Positions 25,415-34,552 are shown, counted from the stretch's first letter. The stretch is 64,000 nucleotides of DNA from Thermovenabulum sp049723235 (GCF_049723235.1 NZ_JBNARB010000004.1:1-64000); one strand, 5' to 3'. A program made the numbers and translations. Notes: generated by a model not told the origin, from the letters alone.

Positions 25415-26410
25415 ATGCCCAAAAAGCTCATTGCCGGGCTTCTGATTTTACTTTTGTTAGTTAGTTTGACGGGATGCAATATATTAACTTTTTTAAAAAA
25501 GGAAGATAGCAATAAAGAGGAAGCAATCCAGGGGAAAAGTGAGGACTTAAGAAAAACCGTCTTATACTATGTTAACGAGAATAATTTACTGGTTCCTGTT
25601 ACCAAAAGTATTCCAAGGGTAGAGGGGATAGCAAAAGCTGCAATAGAAAATCTTATTGATAGGGAAGAAATAAGGACGCAGCTTTCCGATAAGGGATTAA
25701 AACCTACTCTGCCTGAAAATACGAGGATTCTGGGAATGACTATTAAAGACGGTGTGGCAAGGGTGGATTTCTGTAAAGAATTTTTAAATTTCAAGGATAA
25801 GATGGGAGAGAAAATCGCCTTACTGTCCCTGGTTTATACCCTGACTGAATTTCCCACAATAAATAAAGTGGAATTAATGGTGGAAGGAAAAAGTATAAAG
25901 AAAAGTACTTTCGGAACAAAATTAGATACTCCGCTTCAAAGAGAAAATATTAATCTTGAATCGGAAGGGCAAAATATAAATAACATGCAAAAAGTTACCC
26001 TGTATTTTAGAGGAACAAATAAAGAAGGCACCTTTAGCTACTTCGTCCCGGTAACAAGGTATGTAAAAAACTCAAATGATTTATTTAAGACTGCCCTTCA
26101 AGAATTAATAAAAGGCCCAAAACCTGAAATGGGATTATCTTCGGTTATACCCAAGGAAACAAAGGTTTTAAGCGTTGAAAAGAAAGACAATGAGGTCATA
26201 GCGAATTTTTCTAAGGAACTTGAAAATTTTGGAGGAGGATTGGAAAACGAACAAGCGGTGGTTAATTCCATAGTATTGACCCTTACTTCCTTTAAAGGGG
26301 TGGATAGAGTCACAATCCAGGTAGAGGGAGAGAAAACGGTGCTTTCTGAAGGCACGGTTTTGGACACTCCCATATTAAAACCGCTTTATGTAAATCCAGA
26401 AAGTATATAA
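25415..26410 (+). CDS. GerMN-domain lipoprotein
   Basis: 331 residues. Lipoprotein signal peptide with lipobox LTGC (Cys21), then two tandem GerMN domains (about 50-165 and 195-310). GerM in Bacillus is needed for sporulation and germination, acting with SpoIIIA-Q. The domain also occurs in non-spore proteins. It heads the conserved order gerMN-rph-rdgB-phosphoesterase, 35 bases before rph. Confidence 0.87.
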   Translation: MPKKLIAGLLILLLLVSLTGCNILTFLKKEDSNKEEAIQGKSEDLRKTVLYYVNENNLLVPVTKSIPRVEGIAKAAIENLIDREEIRTQLSDKGLKPTLPENTRILGMTIKDGVARVDFCKEFLNFKDKMGEKIALLSLVYTLTEFPTINKVELMVEGKSIKKSTFGTKLDTPLQRENINLESEGQNINNMQKVTLYFRGTNKEGTFSYFVPVTRYVKNSNDLFKTALQELIKGPKPEMGLSSVIPKETKVLSVEKKDNEVIANFSKELENFGGGLENEQAVVNSIVLTLTSFKGVDRVTIQVEGEKTVLSEGTVLDTPILKPLYVNPESI

Positions 26411-26445
26411 AAATATTAATAACCATTGAGAAGGGAAGGGTAATA

Positions 26446-27198
26446 TTGGTAAGAACTGATGGCAGAAAGAATAACGAAATAAGACCGGTCAAAATTATTC
26501 GTCATTACAACAAATACGCGGAGGGATCTGTTTTAATAGAATGCGGTGATACCAAGGTCATTTGCACTGCTACGGTGGATGATAAGGTACCTCCTTTTTT
26601 GCGCGGAAAGGGACAAGGGTGGATTACAGCAGAATATTCGATGCTGCCAAGGGCTACGGAAATTAGAAATGTTAGAGAAACCTTAAAGCCCAGTGGAAGA
26701 ACGATGGAGATCCAGAGGCTCATAGGCAGAGCCCTTAGATCGGTAGTAAATTTAAACGACTTAGGAGAAAGGACCATTTGGATTGACTGCGATGTTATTC
26801 AAGCGGATGGAGGTACCAGAACTGCATCCATAACCGGAGCCTTTGTTGCGCTTGTGGATGCTTTGAAGCATTTAAAGGATAGCAAAATAATAAATTCTAT
26901 CCCCGTTGATAGTTTTGTAGCTGCAGTAAGTGTGGGAATAGTAGAAGGAGAGAAGCTTTTAGATTTGAAGTTTGATGAGGATTCCAAGGCTCAGGTAGAT
27001 ATGAATGTAGTTATGACGGAAAAAGGTCAGTTTGTGGAAATACAGGGGACGGGCGAGGCATTCCCATTTACTAGAGAAGATTTAAACGAACTTTTGGATC
27101 TGGCAAAAAAAGGAATAGATGAGCTTATAATGGTGCAGAAAAATGTGTTAAAAGATCTTTTAAACGAGGTAGAAAATAAAGAGGTTGAAAATAAATGA
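26446..27198 (+). CDS. rph: Ribonuclease PH
   Basis: 250 residues. Phosphorolytic 3'-5' exoribonuclease that trims tRNA 3' ends. Typical: RTDGR at the start, FLRGKGQGWITAEYSMLPRAT, GRTMEIQRLIGRALR, DCDVIQADGGTRTASI and EIQGTGE. The TTG start follows GAAGGGAAGGG. It overlaps rdgB by four bases. Confidence 0.95.
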   Translation: MVRTDGRKNNEIRPVKIIRHYNKYAEGSVLIECGDTKVICTATVDDKVPPFLRGKGQGWITAEYSMLPRATEIRNVRETLKPSGRTMEIQRLIGRALRSVVNLNDLGERTIWIDCDVIQADGGTRTASITGAFVALVDALKHLKDSKIINSIPVDSFVAAVSVGIVEGEKLLDLKFDEDSKAQVDMNVVMTEKGQFVEIQGTGEAFPFTREDLNELLDLAKKGIDELIMVQKNVLKDLLNEVENKEVENK

Positions 27199-27788
27199 AG
27201 CTTGTAATCGCCACATCGAATAAGGGAAAATTTAAGGAATTTAAAAAAATGCTATCCGATTTGCCTGTTCAATTGCTTTCTTTAATGGATTTCCCCGGTA
27301 TTATAATTGATGAAAAGGGAAGCTCCTTCGAGGAAAACGCAATTTTAAAGGCTCTTGAGACTGCCAAGAAGACGGGATTACCCTCTCTTGGAGACGACTC
27401 GGGGCTGGAAGTAGAGGCTCTTAACGGAAGACCGGGTATATTTACGGCAAGGTACGCTGGAGAAAATGCCACATCGGAGGAAAATATAAAAAAGCTGCTT
27501 TTTGAACTGGAAGGAGTACCTTTTGAGAAAAGAAAGGCTCAATTTGTGTGCTATTTATGTTTTGCTTTGCCTGATGGCAGATTTTTTATGGAAAAAGGAA
27601 TACTGAAAGGCTATATTACTCTGGCCCCTTGCGGCAGTAATGGGTTTGGTTATGATCCTGTTTTTTATGTACCCGAATTAGGGAAAACCCTGGCTGAACT
27701 GGATGAAGAAGTGAAAAATAAAATAAGTCATAGAGGTAATGCTCTTGAGAAATTAAGGAGGCACATACTTTGCGAATTGGGGTATTAA
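27195..27788 (+). CDS. rdgB: XTP/dITP diphosphatase (Ham1/RdgB)
   Basis: 197 residues. Hydrolyses dITP and XTP to monophosphates, keeping deaminated purines out of DNA and RNA. Motifs: ATSNKGKFKEF, GDDSGLEV, GRPGIFTARYAG, NGFGYDPVF and SHRGNAL. It overlaps both rph (4 bases) and the phosphoesterase gene (19 bases), a tightly coupled trio. Confidence 0.95.
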   Translation: MKLVIATSNKGKFKEFKKMLSDLPVQLLSLMDFPGIIIDEKGSSFEENAILKALETAKKTGLPSLGDDSGLEVEALNGRPGIFTARYAGENATSEENIKKLLFELEGVPFEKRKAQFVCYLCFALPDGRFFMEKGILKGYITLAPCGSNGFGYDPVFYVPELGKTLAELDEEVKNKISHRGNALEKLRRHILCELGY

Positions 27789-28249
27789 GTGATACTCATG
27801 GAAATATTAAATCCATCGAAAGAGCTGTGGATAAATTAAAGGATTCGGATATAATACTTCACGCGGGAGATTTATATCAAGATGTAGAGTACATAAAAGC
27901 AATTTTTGGAAAGGAAGTCATAGGGGTTTTGGGAAATTGCGATTTATATTATCCTTCGGAAGGAGAATTCGAGAAAGTTTTGAAACTGCAAAACAAAAGC
28001 ATTTTTTTGACTCACGGACATTACTTTCATATTAAAGAAGATCTGGGGATGCTAATAAAGAAGGCAAAAGAATTGAAAGTAGATGCTGTGGTGTTTGGAC
28101 ATACCCACAAAACGTTAAATATAAAAATTGACGATATTGTTTTTTTAAATCCTGGAAGCCCTACTTTGCCAAGAGGAGGATTTTCTCCTTCCTGCGGGAT
28201 GTTGGAAATTCAAGGGGGAGATATTACATCAAGAATTATTGAAATCTAA
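27770..28249 (+). CDS. YfcE/MJ0936-type metallophosphoesterase
   Basis: 159 residues. Calcineurin-like fold with metal motifs SDTHGN, HAGD, GNCD, THGH and FGHTH. Family members are phosphodiesterases active on model substrates; the physiological substrate is unknown. The TTG at 27770 lies inside rdgB and follows AAGGAGG at 27755-27761. Confidence 0.88.
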   Translation: MRIGVLSDTHGNIKSIERAVDKLKDSDIILHAGDLYQDVEYIKAIFGKEVIGVLGNCDLYYPSEGEFEKVLKLQNKSIFLTHGHYFHIKEDLGMLIKKAKELKVDAVVFGHTHKTLNIKIDDIVFLNPGSPTLPRGGFSPSCGMLEIQGGDITSRIIEI

Positions 28250-28298
28250 AAATTTATTGCCAAAGCTAAAATTTATTTTATTGATAGTTTGTAGTATC

Positions 28299-28327
28299 TT
28301 GACTCAAAAAAAAAATTATTGTATACT
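28299..28327 (+). promoter_or_regulatory. Promoter of the five-tRNA operon
   Basis: TTGACT (28299-28304), 17 bases, TATACT (28322-28327), 21 bases before tRNA-Pro. Confidence 0.7.
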
Positions 28328-28347
28328 ATACATTGTCCTTAAGGCTT

Positions 28348-28423
28348 CGAGGCATAGCGCAGTTGGTAGCGCACATGGTTTGGGACCATGGGGTCGGGGG
28401 TTCAAGTCCCTCTGCCTCGACCA
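28348..28423 (+). tRNA. tRNA-Pro (anticodon TGG)
   Basis: 76 bases with encoded CCA. Anticodon stem CATGG/CCATG encloses TTTGGGA. First of five tRNAs in one transcription unit. Confidence 0.95.
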
Positions 28424-28429
28424 TAATAT

Positions 28430-28505
28430 GCGGGAATAGCTCAGTTGGCAGAGCACCAGCCTTCCAAGCTGGGTGTCGCGGGTTCGATTCCCGTTTCCCG
28501 CTCCA
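28430..28505 (+). tRNA. tRNA-Gly (anticodon TCC)
   Basis: 76 bases with encoded CCA. Stem CCAGC/GCTGG encloses CTTCCAA. Confidence 0.95.
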
Positions 28506-28515
28506 AATTAGTAAT

Positions 28516-28592
28516 GCGCCCGTAGCTCAGCAGGATAGAGCAACGGACTTCTAATCCGTGGGTCAGAGGTTCGAATCCCCTCGGGCGCGCCA
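28516..28592 (+). tRNA. tRNA-Arg (anticodon TCT)
   Basis: 77 bases with encoded CCA. Stem ACGGA/TCCGT encloses CTTCTAA. Confidence 0.95.
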
Positions 28593-28598
28593 TTTTGT

Positions 28599-28676
28599 GG
28601 TGGATATAGTTCAGCTGGTCAGAACGCCAGATTGTGGCTCTGGAAGTCGTGGGTTCAAGTCCCACTATCCACCCCA
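28599..28676 (+). tRNA. tRNA-His (anticodon GTG)
   Basis: 78 bases including the G at position -1 (28599), which pairs with C73, the histidine identity mark. The loop TTGTGGC gives GTG. CCA is encoded. Confidence 0.95.
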
Positions 28677-28686
28677 TTTTAAATAC

Positions 28687-28760
28687 TGGGGCGTAGCCAA
28701 GCGGTAAGGCACGGGACTTTGGATCCTGCATCGTAGGTTCGAATCCTGCCGCCCCAGCCA
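28687..28760 (+). tRNA. tRNA-Gln (anticodon TTG)
   Basis: 74 bases with encoded CCA. The loop CTTTGGA gives TTG, and the acceptor stem is TGGGGCG/CGCCCCA. Confidence 0.94.
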
Positions 28761-28773
28761 TGTGAGAAAATAT

Positions 28774-28811
28774 AAACCACCAATCGCTTTTTTGCGAAAG
28801 GTGGTTTTTCT
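28774..28811 (+). terminator. Terminator of the five-tRNA operon
   Basis: AAACCACC (28774-28781) pairs with GGTGGTTT (28800-28807), with inner TCGC/GCGA pairing and a T-rich tail. Confidence 0.85.
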
Positions 28812-28991
28812 TTTTTAAAGTGATTTTTTACGACCTTTCATTTATTATTGAACCATTAAAAATTTTATTAAAAGAAAAAGAGGATTTTAGAAAGTTTTAT
28901 CGAATATTACAATAGTTAATTAATTAAGTTAAAAAAGTATCCATAATTTATATAAAAATGTCTTCAAATACTGCAATAAAGGGTGATTACC

Positions 28992-30260
28992 ATGTCAAAA
29001 ATACCTGGAAATAGTAAATACGTTAAAAAAATAAATAGAATGACAGTTCTGAACATTATTAAACAGCATGAAGTAATTTCGAGATACGAGCTGGCGGAAA
29101 AAACGGGGCTAACCCCGCCTGCTATAACCGGTATAATCCGTGAATTATTAGAAATTGGCCTTGTAAAAGAGGTGGGGCTGGCAAAATCTCGCGGGGGGCG
29201 AAGACCGGTAAAAATTAAGTTTAACCCGGAAGCAGGGTATGTTCTCGGCATCGAAGTAACGCGCTTTGAAACTTCCATAGGAATTGGGGATTTAAAAAAT
29301 GTTCCCGGTGAAATTAGTTTGGTTGAAATAGATATGACCGATCCCGAAGAAGGAATTCCGATTCTAATTAACTCCTTAAAAAGTATTATTGAAAGGAATT
29401 CATCCGAAGAGAAAACTTTTTTGGGAATAGGCGTTGCTTTCCCCGGACTTTTAAACGTAAAAGAGGGCATAGTAAAAAGATCGGTAAACTTAGGGCCTAA
29501 ATGGAATAATTTCCCGATTAGAGAAGTAATTGAAAAACAGGTTGGTTTACCTGTATTTGTTGAGAATAACTCTAATGCTTCAGCTCTTGCAGAAAGGTGG
29601 TTTGGGGGAGCAATATCTTACAAAGACCTTGTATATATCAATCTCGGAGAAGGTATTAGTGCGGGCATAATTTTAGAGGACCGCATTTTGCAGGGGTTTC
29701 AGGGTCATGCGGGTGAAATAGGACATATGGTAATAATGGAAAATGGCCCGTTATGCAATTGCGGAAATCGCGGGTGTCTTGAGAGTATATGCGGTATTCC
29801 TGCAATATTACGAAGGGTAAATTCCGAGCTTCCCCTTATCAAGAATGATGATCCGTTAAAGGAAATATGGGAAAAAAAGGGTAAAGTTGGAACCAATGAT
29901 ATCTTAAATTGTGCATTGATAGAGGGATCCTACGCTCATGATCTTTTAAAACAAATTGCAAAATATGTTGGCCTTGCGATAGCTAATATAGTGAACTTTT
30001 ATAATCCGGAAACCATTTTTATTGGCGGCAAGATGTCAAAAGTAGTAGAAATTTTCATGGATGTAATAAAGGAAACGGTTTATTCTCATGCTTTTCCTGA
30101 AATAGCAATTTCCACATCTATAAAGGTATCCTCCTTGGGGAAAAATTCCGGAGTTATCGGAGCCTGCGCGTTGGCTTTAAGAGAACTTTTTAGATCTAAT
30201 TCGGATATTGTAGATTATATACAGTCAAAAGGGAAAAAAATGCAAAGTGAAGGAATTTAA
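28992..30260 (+). CDS. ROK-family transcriptional regulator
   Basis: 422 residues. An N-terminal winged helix (about 15-75, ISRYELAEKTGLTPPAITGIIRELL in two blocks) precedes a sugar-kinase-like ROK domain with the zinc motif CNCGNRGCLE and the ATP-region GVAFPGLL. ROK repressors are released by sugars or sugar phosphates. It stands just upstream of the IolB-like, uxaB and uxaA genes, so control of this uronate set is the best guess. ATG 28992 follows AAAGGGTG; a GTG three codons earlier overlaps that site. Confidence 0.87.
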   Translation: MSKIPGNSKYVKKINRMTVLNIIKQHEVISRYELAEKTGLTPPAITGIIRELLEIGLVKEVGLAKSRGGRRPVKIKFNPEAGYVLGIEVTRFETSIGIGDLKNVPGEISLVEIDMTDPEEGIPILINSLKSIIERNSSEEKTFLGIGVAFPGLLNVKEGIVKRSVNLGPKWNNFPIREVIEKQVGLPVFVENNSNASALAERWFGGAISYKDLVYINLGEGISAGIILEDRILQGFQGHAGEIGHMVIMENGPLCNCGNRGCLESICGIPAILRRVNSELPLIKNDDPLKEIWEKKGKVGTNDILNCALIEGSYAHDLLKQIAKYVGLAIANIVNFYNPETIFIGGKMSKVVEIFMDVIKETVYSHAFPEIAISTSIKVSSLGKNSGVIGACALALRELFRSNSDIVDYIQSKGKKMQSEGI

Positions 30261-30346
30261 GGGGGTGATGAAATAAGTAATAAATTTTTATTTAAAGTCA
30301 TCTTTCTATTTTCTTCATTAATTAAAATTTAAGGGAGGTTTTGTAA

Positions 30347-30580
30347 ATGTCACGCTTTTTTTCTAAAAAGGTTGTTGTTTTACTTTGCCTCACTTTATTA
30401 GTTTTTGTTTAAGGACAGGTTTATGCCTGGAATCCTACTATTGCAGGAGTTAAATCTGAAGATACAATTATAGTAAAAAATGGAAGACCTGAAATTTTAA
30501 CGGTTTCGGCTAATTTTCCGACAAAAGAGGTAAACTGTGGAGAATTCGTAATTAAAAGACCCGATATCTTGATAAGATAA
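30347..30580 (+). pseudogene. Broken gene for a small secreted protein (in-frame stop after the signal peptide)
   Basis: GGGAGG precedes an ATG at 30347. The frame encodes a signal-peptide-like segment (MSRFFSKKVVVLLCLTLLVF) and hits TAA at 30410-30412. It then stays open in the same frame for 55 codons (GQVYAWNPTIAG, EDTIIVKNGRPEILTV, KEVNCGEFVIKRPD) to TAA at 30578. The stop sits just before the expected cleavage site. A point mutation or sequencing error in one gene explains this best. The family is not recognised; the protein may also be a truncated end of a larger binding protein. Confidence 0.6.
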
Positions 30581-30631
30581 GAAATTAATATATTTATTAA
30601 TTTTCTTAATTTTATAATGGAGGGAGTTAAA

Positions 30632-31438
30632 TTGCCTATTTTTTTTCCTTTTTCAAAACAAAAAGGATACAAAGAAGTGGTCAAAGTAGGAGAGGATACA
30701 AAATATGTAGGATTGGGACTGTTGAATTTGGAAAATAACGAAAGCTATACTGATAAAACCGGCAAGGAAGAAAAGGTTCTGGTAATTTTATCCGGAAAGT
30801 GCAATGTAAAGGTGGGAGGACAATTCTTTAAAGATCTGGGAGGAAGGGAAAACGTTTTTTCAGGTAAAGCCACAGCAGTCTATATCCCAATTAATAGCGT
30901 TTATGAAATAGAGGAATCCGATGGTAAGAATGCTGAAATTGTTATTGTATCAGCTATTGCTGAAAAGCAGTACCAACCCTTTGTGGTAAACCCGGAGGAT
31001 GTAATAGTGAATTTCCGGGGTAATGATGGCTACAGAAGGGAAGTTCACGATATTATCGTTGAAAAAGTGGAGGGCAAAGTTGATCGCATATTAGTTGGCG
31101 AAACCTTTTCATATCCGGGGCAATGGTCGAGTTATCCATCTCACAAGCACGATAAATACGATCCGCCTGTGGAAACAGAGATGGAGGAAATCTATTATTT
31201 CAAAGTATATCCAAAGGAGGGCTTTGGCGTCCAGGTAATTTATAACGATGATTTAACGCTAAGGGAGTCCTTCCTGGTAAAGGATGGGGACACGGTAGTA
31301 ATAAAAGAAGGTTATCATCCGGTAGCAGCAGCTCCGGGATTTAAAGTTTATTATCTCTGGGTAATGGCAGGCCCTTACGGTAGAAAGTTGACTCCCAAAG
31401 ATGACCCGAAGTTAGTGGATGCTATGAAAAATAACTAA
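30632..31438 (+). CDS. IolB/KduI-family cupin isomerase (5-deoxy-glucuronate isomerase-like)
   Basis: 268 residues in two cupin domains. The metal site is in PSHKHDKYDPPVETEMEEIYYF (read in two blocks), and GYHPV and YYLWVMAGP are characteristic of IolB. IolB turns 5-deoxyglucuronate into 5-keto-2-deoxygluconate, an aldose-ketose isomerisation of a uronate. No other inositol gene is here; the gene lies 22 bases before uxaB and uxaA. It may therefore act as a hexuronate isomerase in place of UxaC (inference). I chose TTG 30632 because GGAGGGA lies six bases upstream. The ATG at 30617 precedes that site. Confidence 0.8.
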   Translation: MPIFFPFSKQKGYKEVVKVGEDTKYVGLGLLNLENNESYTDKTGKEEKVLVILSGKCNVKVGGQFFKDLGGRENVFSGKATAVYIPINSVYEIEESDGKNAEIVIVSAIAEKQYQPFVVNPEDVIVNFRGNDGYRREVHDIIVEKVEGKVDRILVGETFSYPGQWSSYPSHKHDKYDPPVETEMEEIYYFKVYPKEGFGVQVIYNDDLTLRESFLVKDGDTVVIKEGYHPVAAAPGFKVYYLWVMAGPYGRKLTPKDDPKLVDAMKNN

Positions 31439-31460
31439 GTCGTTTTGGGAGGAATGTAAT

Positions 31461-32999
31461 ATGGTAAAGCTAAACAAACAATTACTGAAGGGAAATTTCG
31501 AATTTCCTTCGGACTTAGAGGTTCAGGATTTTCCTGAAGATCTACCTGAAAAGGTTATTCAATTCGGTGAAGGCAATTTTTTAAGGGCTTTTGTGGACTG
31601 GATGTTTCATCAAATGAATAAAGCTCATTTGTTTAACGGTCGGGTTGTAGTTGTTCAGCCAATAGCTGAAGGGCTCGTAGAAAAATTAAATCAACAGGAC
31701 GGGCTGTACACATTAATACTAAGAGGTCTGAAAGATGGAGTGCCTACAGAGATAAAGGAAATAATTAGTTCGGTAAGCAGGGGTATTAATCCTTACACTC
31801 AATGGGAAGAATTTTTAAGGTGTGCGGAGGATCCCAACATCGAGTTTGTAATATCCAACACCACCGAAGCGGGAATATATTACGATAAAAACGATAGCCT
31901 TGATAAAAGGCCTCCTGTGTCTTTCCCGGGGAAACTGGTGGCTTATCTATTCCACAGGTATAAGCATTTTAGCGGAGATCCAACAAAAGGGATGGTAATA
32001 ATACCTTGTGAGCTTATTGATAGAAACGGTGACAACTTAAGAAAAATTGTTCTACAACTTTCAAAAGATTGGAATTTACCTGAAGAGTTTATAAAGTGGG
32101 TCGAGGAAAACAATATTTTTTTAAATACTCTGGTGGACCGTGTGGTAACTGGATATCCAAAGGATGAGATAACAGAAATTATATCAAAGCTTGGGTATGA
32201 AGACGAGCTTTTGGATACAGGAGAATTATTCCACCTCTGGGTAATAGAGGGACCAAAAGAGCTTTCTGAAAAACTCCCCTTTACAAAAGTAGGACTTAAC
32301 GTTATATGGACCGATGATATGACGCCTTATAGAACCCGTAAGGTAAGGATTTTAAACGGTGCCCATACATCTTCGGTTCCGGCAGCTTTCCTTTATGGTC
32401 TTGAAACCGTTGGAGAAATGATGGACCATGATGTAATGGGTGAGTACGTCAAAAATATCATTTACGATGAAATAATTCCTTCAATTGACTTAGACAAGAA
32501 GATGCTGACAGATTTTGCTGATTCGGTTATAGAGCGATTCCGCAATCCATTCATAAAACATTACCTTATCAGCATACTTTTAAACTCTTCTTCCAAATTC
32601 AAGACGAGGGTTCTGCCATCCATAATCGAATACTATAGAAGATTTGGCAAATTACCCGAGAAACTCACTTTCTCTATGGCAGCACTTATTGCGGTGTATA
32701 AGGACGGAAGGGTAGAAGGCACATCAATGGTAGCTCGCAGGGAAAAAGGAGAATTTATAATGAAGGATGACCTCCCCGTTCTTCAATTTTTGGAAAACAC
32801 CTGGAAAAAATTTAACGGGAGCTTAGAATCAGCTATTGAGGTTGCAAGAGAAGTACTCGGTAATATCGATTTGTGGGAAGAGGATCTCAATAATATACCC
32901 GGTTTTACAGAAAAGGTGGGGAATTACCTTTACCAGATAAGTGCCGAAGGAATAAGGGAAACCGTGCATAGACTGGTAAAGGGGGAAAGAAATATATGA
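31461..32999 (+). CDS. uxaB: Tagaturonate reductase
   Basis: 512 residues, polyol-specific long-chain dehydrogenase family. It reduces D-tagaturonate to D-altronate with NADH in the galacturonate branch. The N-terminal nucleotide motif is IQFGEGNFLRAFVDWM. The catalytic set is in RKVRILNGAHTSSV (Lys, Asn, His). The start follows GGGAGGAATGTAAT. It overlaps uxaA by four bases (ATGA), which settles the substrate over mannonate. Confidence 0.9.
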   Translation: MVKLNKQLLKGNFEFPSDLEVQDFPEDLPEKVIQFGEGNFLRAFVDWMFHQMNKAHLFNGRVVVVQPIAEGLVEKLNQQDGLYTLILRGLKDGVPTEIKEIISSVSRGINPYTQWEEFLRCAEDPNIEFVISNTTEAGIYYDKNDSLDKRPPVSFPGKLVAYLFHRYKHFSGDPTKGMVIIPCELIDRNGDNLRKIVLQLSKDWNLPEEFIKWVEENNIFLNTLVDRVVTGYPKDEITEIISKLGYEDELLDTGELFHLWVIEGPKELSEKLPFTKVGLNVIWTDDMTPYRTRKVRILNGAHTSSVPAAFLYGLETVGEMMDHDVMGEYVKNIIYDEIIPSIDLDKKMLTDFADSVIERFRNPFIKHYLISILLNSSSKFKTRVLPSIIEYYRRFGKLPEKLTFSMAALIAVYKDGRVEGTSMVARREKGEFIMKDDLPVLQFLENTWKKFNGSLESAIEVAREVLGNIDLWEEDLNNIPGFTEKVGNYLYQISAEGIRETVHRLVKGERNI

Positions 33000-34483
33000 A
33001 AATAATAAAAATTCACGAAGGAGACAATGTAGCCGTAACCTTAGAAGATGTAAAAAAGGGGGAGGCCCTGACCTCAGGGTCCTCCTCAATTGTAGCTTTA
33101 GAAGACATAGATAAAGGTCATAAAATTGCTTTAAGGGATATAAGAAAAGACGAGAATATAATAAAATACGGTTTCCCTATTGGTCATGCAATTTGCGATA
33201 TTAAGGCCGGCGAATGGGTGCATACTCATAATTTAAAAACCAATCTGGGTGAAATCCTGGAATATGAATATCATCAACAAAATATAAAATTTGAACCTTT
33301 GCAATGCGATATAACCTTTAAAGGTTATCGCAGAAAAAATGGGAAAGTGGGAATTAGAAACGAAATATGGATAATACCAACGGTAAGCTGTGTAAACAGA
33401 AACGCTGAACTTATCGCAAAGCGTGCTGCCAGGGAATTCGAAGGTATTGGAGGTATAGACGGCATTTACGAACTTAAACACCCCTACGGCTGTTCCCAGC
33501 TGGGAAGTGACCTTTTTTGTACACAAAAAATACTTGCGGATCTTGTTAATCATCCCAATGCGGGGGGCGTATTGGTTCTGGGGTTAGGGTGTGAAAATAA
33601 CAACGTAGAGGAGTTTAAAAAAGTCTTGGGAAATTACGATCAAGAGAGAGTGAAATTTTTAGTTGCTCAGGAAGTGGAAGATGAAATAGAGGCCGGTGTT
33701 AAACTTGTTAAAGAGCTAATTGAATGCGCATCGCAATTTAAAAGAGAAGAATGCCCCCTTTCGGATCTGGTAATAGGATTAAAATGTGGGGGTTCAGATG
33801 GATTTTCAGGAATAACCGCAAATCCGCTGGTGGGGGCTTTTTCCGATAAAATAATAGCCTATGGAGGCAGCACTATACTCACCGAAGTACCTGAAATGTT
33901 CGGTGCAGAAACTATCCTTATGGATAGAGCAAAAAACAAAGAGGTATTTGAAAAAATAGTAAATCTTATAAATAATTTTAAAGGGTATTTTATGAGCTAC
34001 AACCAGCCCATCTATGAAAACCCTTCACCCGGTAATAAAAAAGGAGGAATCACTACCCTTGAAGAAAAATCCTTGGGGTGTACTCAGAAGGGAGGAACGA
34101 GTCCGGTTGTAGATGTCCTGGAGTACGGCGATGTAATAAAAGAGAAAGGGTTAAATTTATTAAGTGGCCCGGGAAACGATATGGTAGCCTCTACTGTGCT
34201 GGCAGCAGCAGGCTGTCAAATAATCCTTTTCACTACAGGACGCGGAACGCCTCTTGGAACCGTTGTTCCTACGGTAAAAATAGCCACAAATAGTGAGATT
34301 TATAAGAAAAAATTAATGTGGATGGACTTTGATGCCGGTAGATTACTTTCGGGGGAAACCATGGAAAAATTGCTGAAAGACCTTTTAGAATATGTTATAA
34401 AAGTGGCCTCGGGTATGCCTACTAAATCAGAATTAATGGGTTTCAGGGAGATTGCAATATTTAAAAACGGGGTAACGCTGTAG
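32996..34483 (+). CDS. uxaA: Altronate dehydratase
   Basis: 495 residues. It dehydrates D-altronate to 2-keto-3-deoxygluconate using Fe2+. An N-terminal SAF domain (about 1-90) is followed by the large catalytic domain with KHPYGCSQLG, GLKCGGSDGFSGITANPL and NPSPGNKKGGITTLEEKSLG. It is translationally coupled to uxaB. Its last ten bases overlap an out-of-frame remnant of a KduD-like gene. Confidence 0.92.
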   Translation: MKIIKIHEGDNVAVTLEDVKKGEALTSGSSSIVALEDIDKGHKIALRDIRKDENIIKYGFPIGHAICDIKAGEWVHTHNLKTNLGEILEYEYHQQNIKFEPLQCDITFKGYRRKNGKVGIRNEIWIIPTVSCVNRNAELIAKRAAREFEGIGGIDGIYELKHPYGCSQLGSDLFCTQKILADLVNHPNAGGVLVLGLGCENNNVEEFKKVLGNYDQERVKFLVAQEVEDEIEAGVKLVKELIECASQFKREECPLSDLVIGLKCGGSDGFSGITANPLVGAFSDKIIAYGGSTILTEVPEMFGAETILMDRAKNKEVFEKIVNLINNFKGYFMSYNQPIYENPSPGNKKGGITTLEEKSLGCTQKGGTSPVVDVLEYGDVIKEKGLNLLSGPGNDMVASTVLAAAGCQIILFTTGRGTPLGTVVPTVKIATNSEIYKKKLMWMDFDAGRLLSGETMEKLLKDLLEYVIKVASGMPTKSELMGFREIAIFKNGVTL

Positions 34484-34524
34484 CAGAAGCATTATGCGTT
34501 GATGGAGGATGGCTTGCAAGATAA
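34474..34524 (+). pseudogene. 3' remnant of a short-chain dehydrogenase gene, KduD-like
   Basis: In the frame beginning at 34474 the sequence reads NAVAEALCVDGGWLAR and then stops at 34522-34524. VDGGWLAR followed directly by the stop is the usual C-terminus of KduD and close SDRs. Nothing upstream in this frame is SDR-like because uxaA occupies it. It appears that a kduD-type gene once followed uxaA and all but its last codons was deleted. Confidence 0.6.
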
Positions 34525-34552
34525 AATCAGGAATTAAAATAAAAATTTGCTA

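Noticed and set aside
28441..28761. Open frame of 106 codons antisense to the five-tRNA cluster, plus smaller frames across both tRNA clusters
   Set aside because: These are the well-known spurious frames created by tRNA sequences; they have no ribosome site and the tRNAs are certain.
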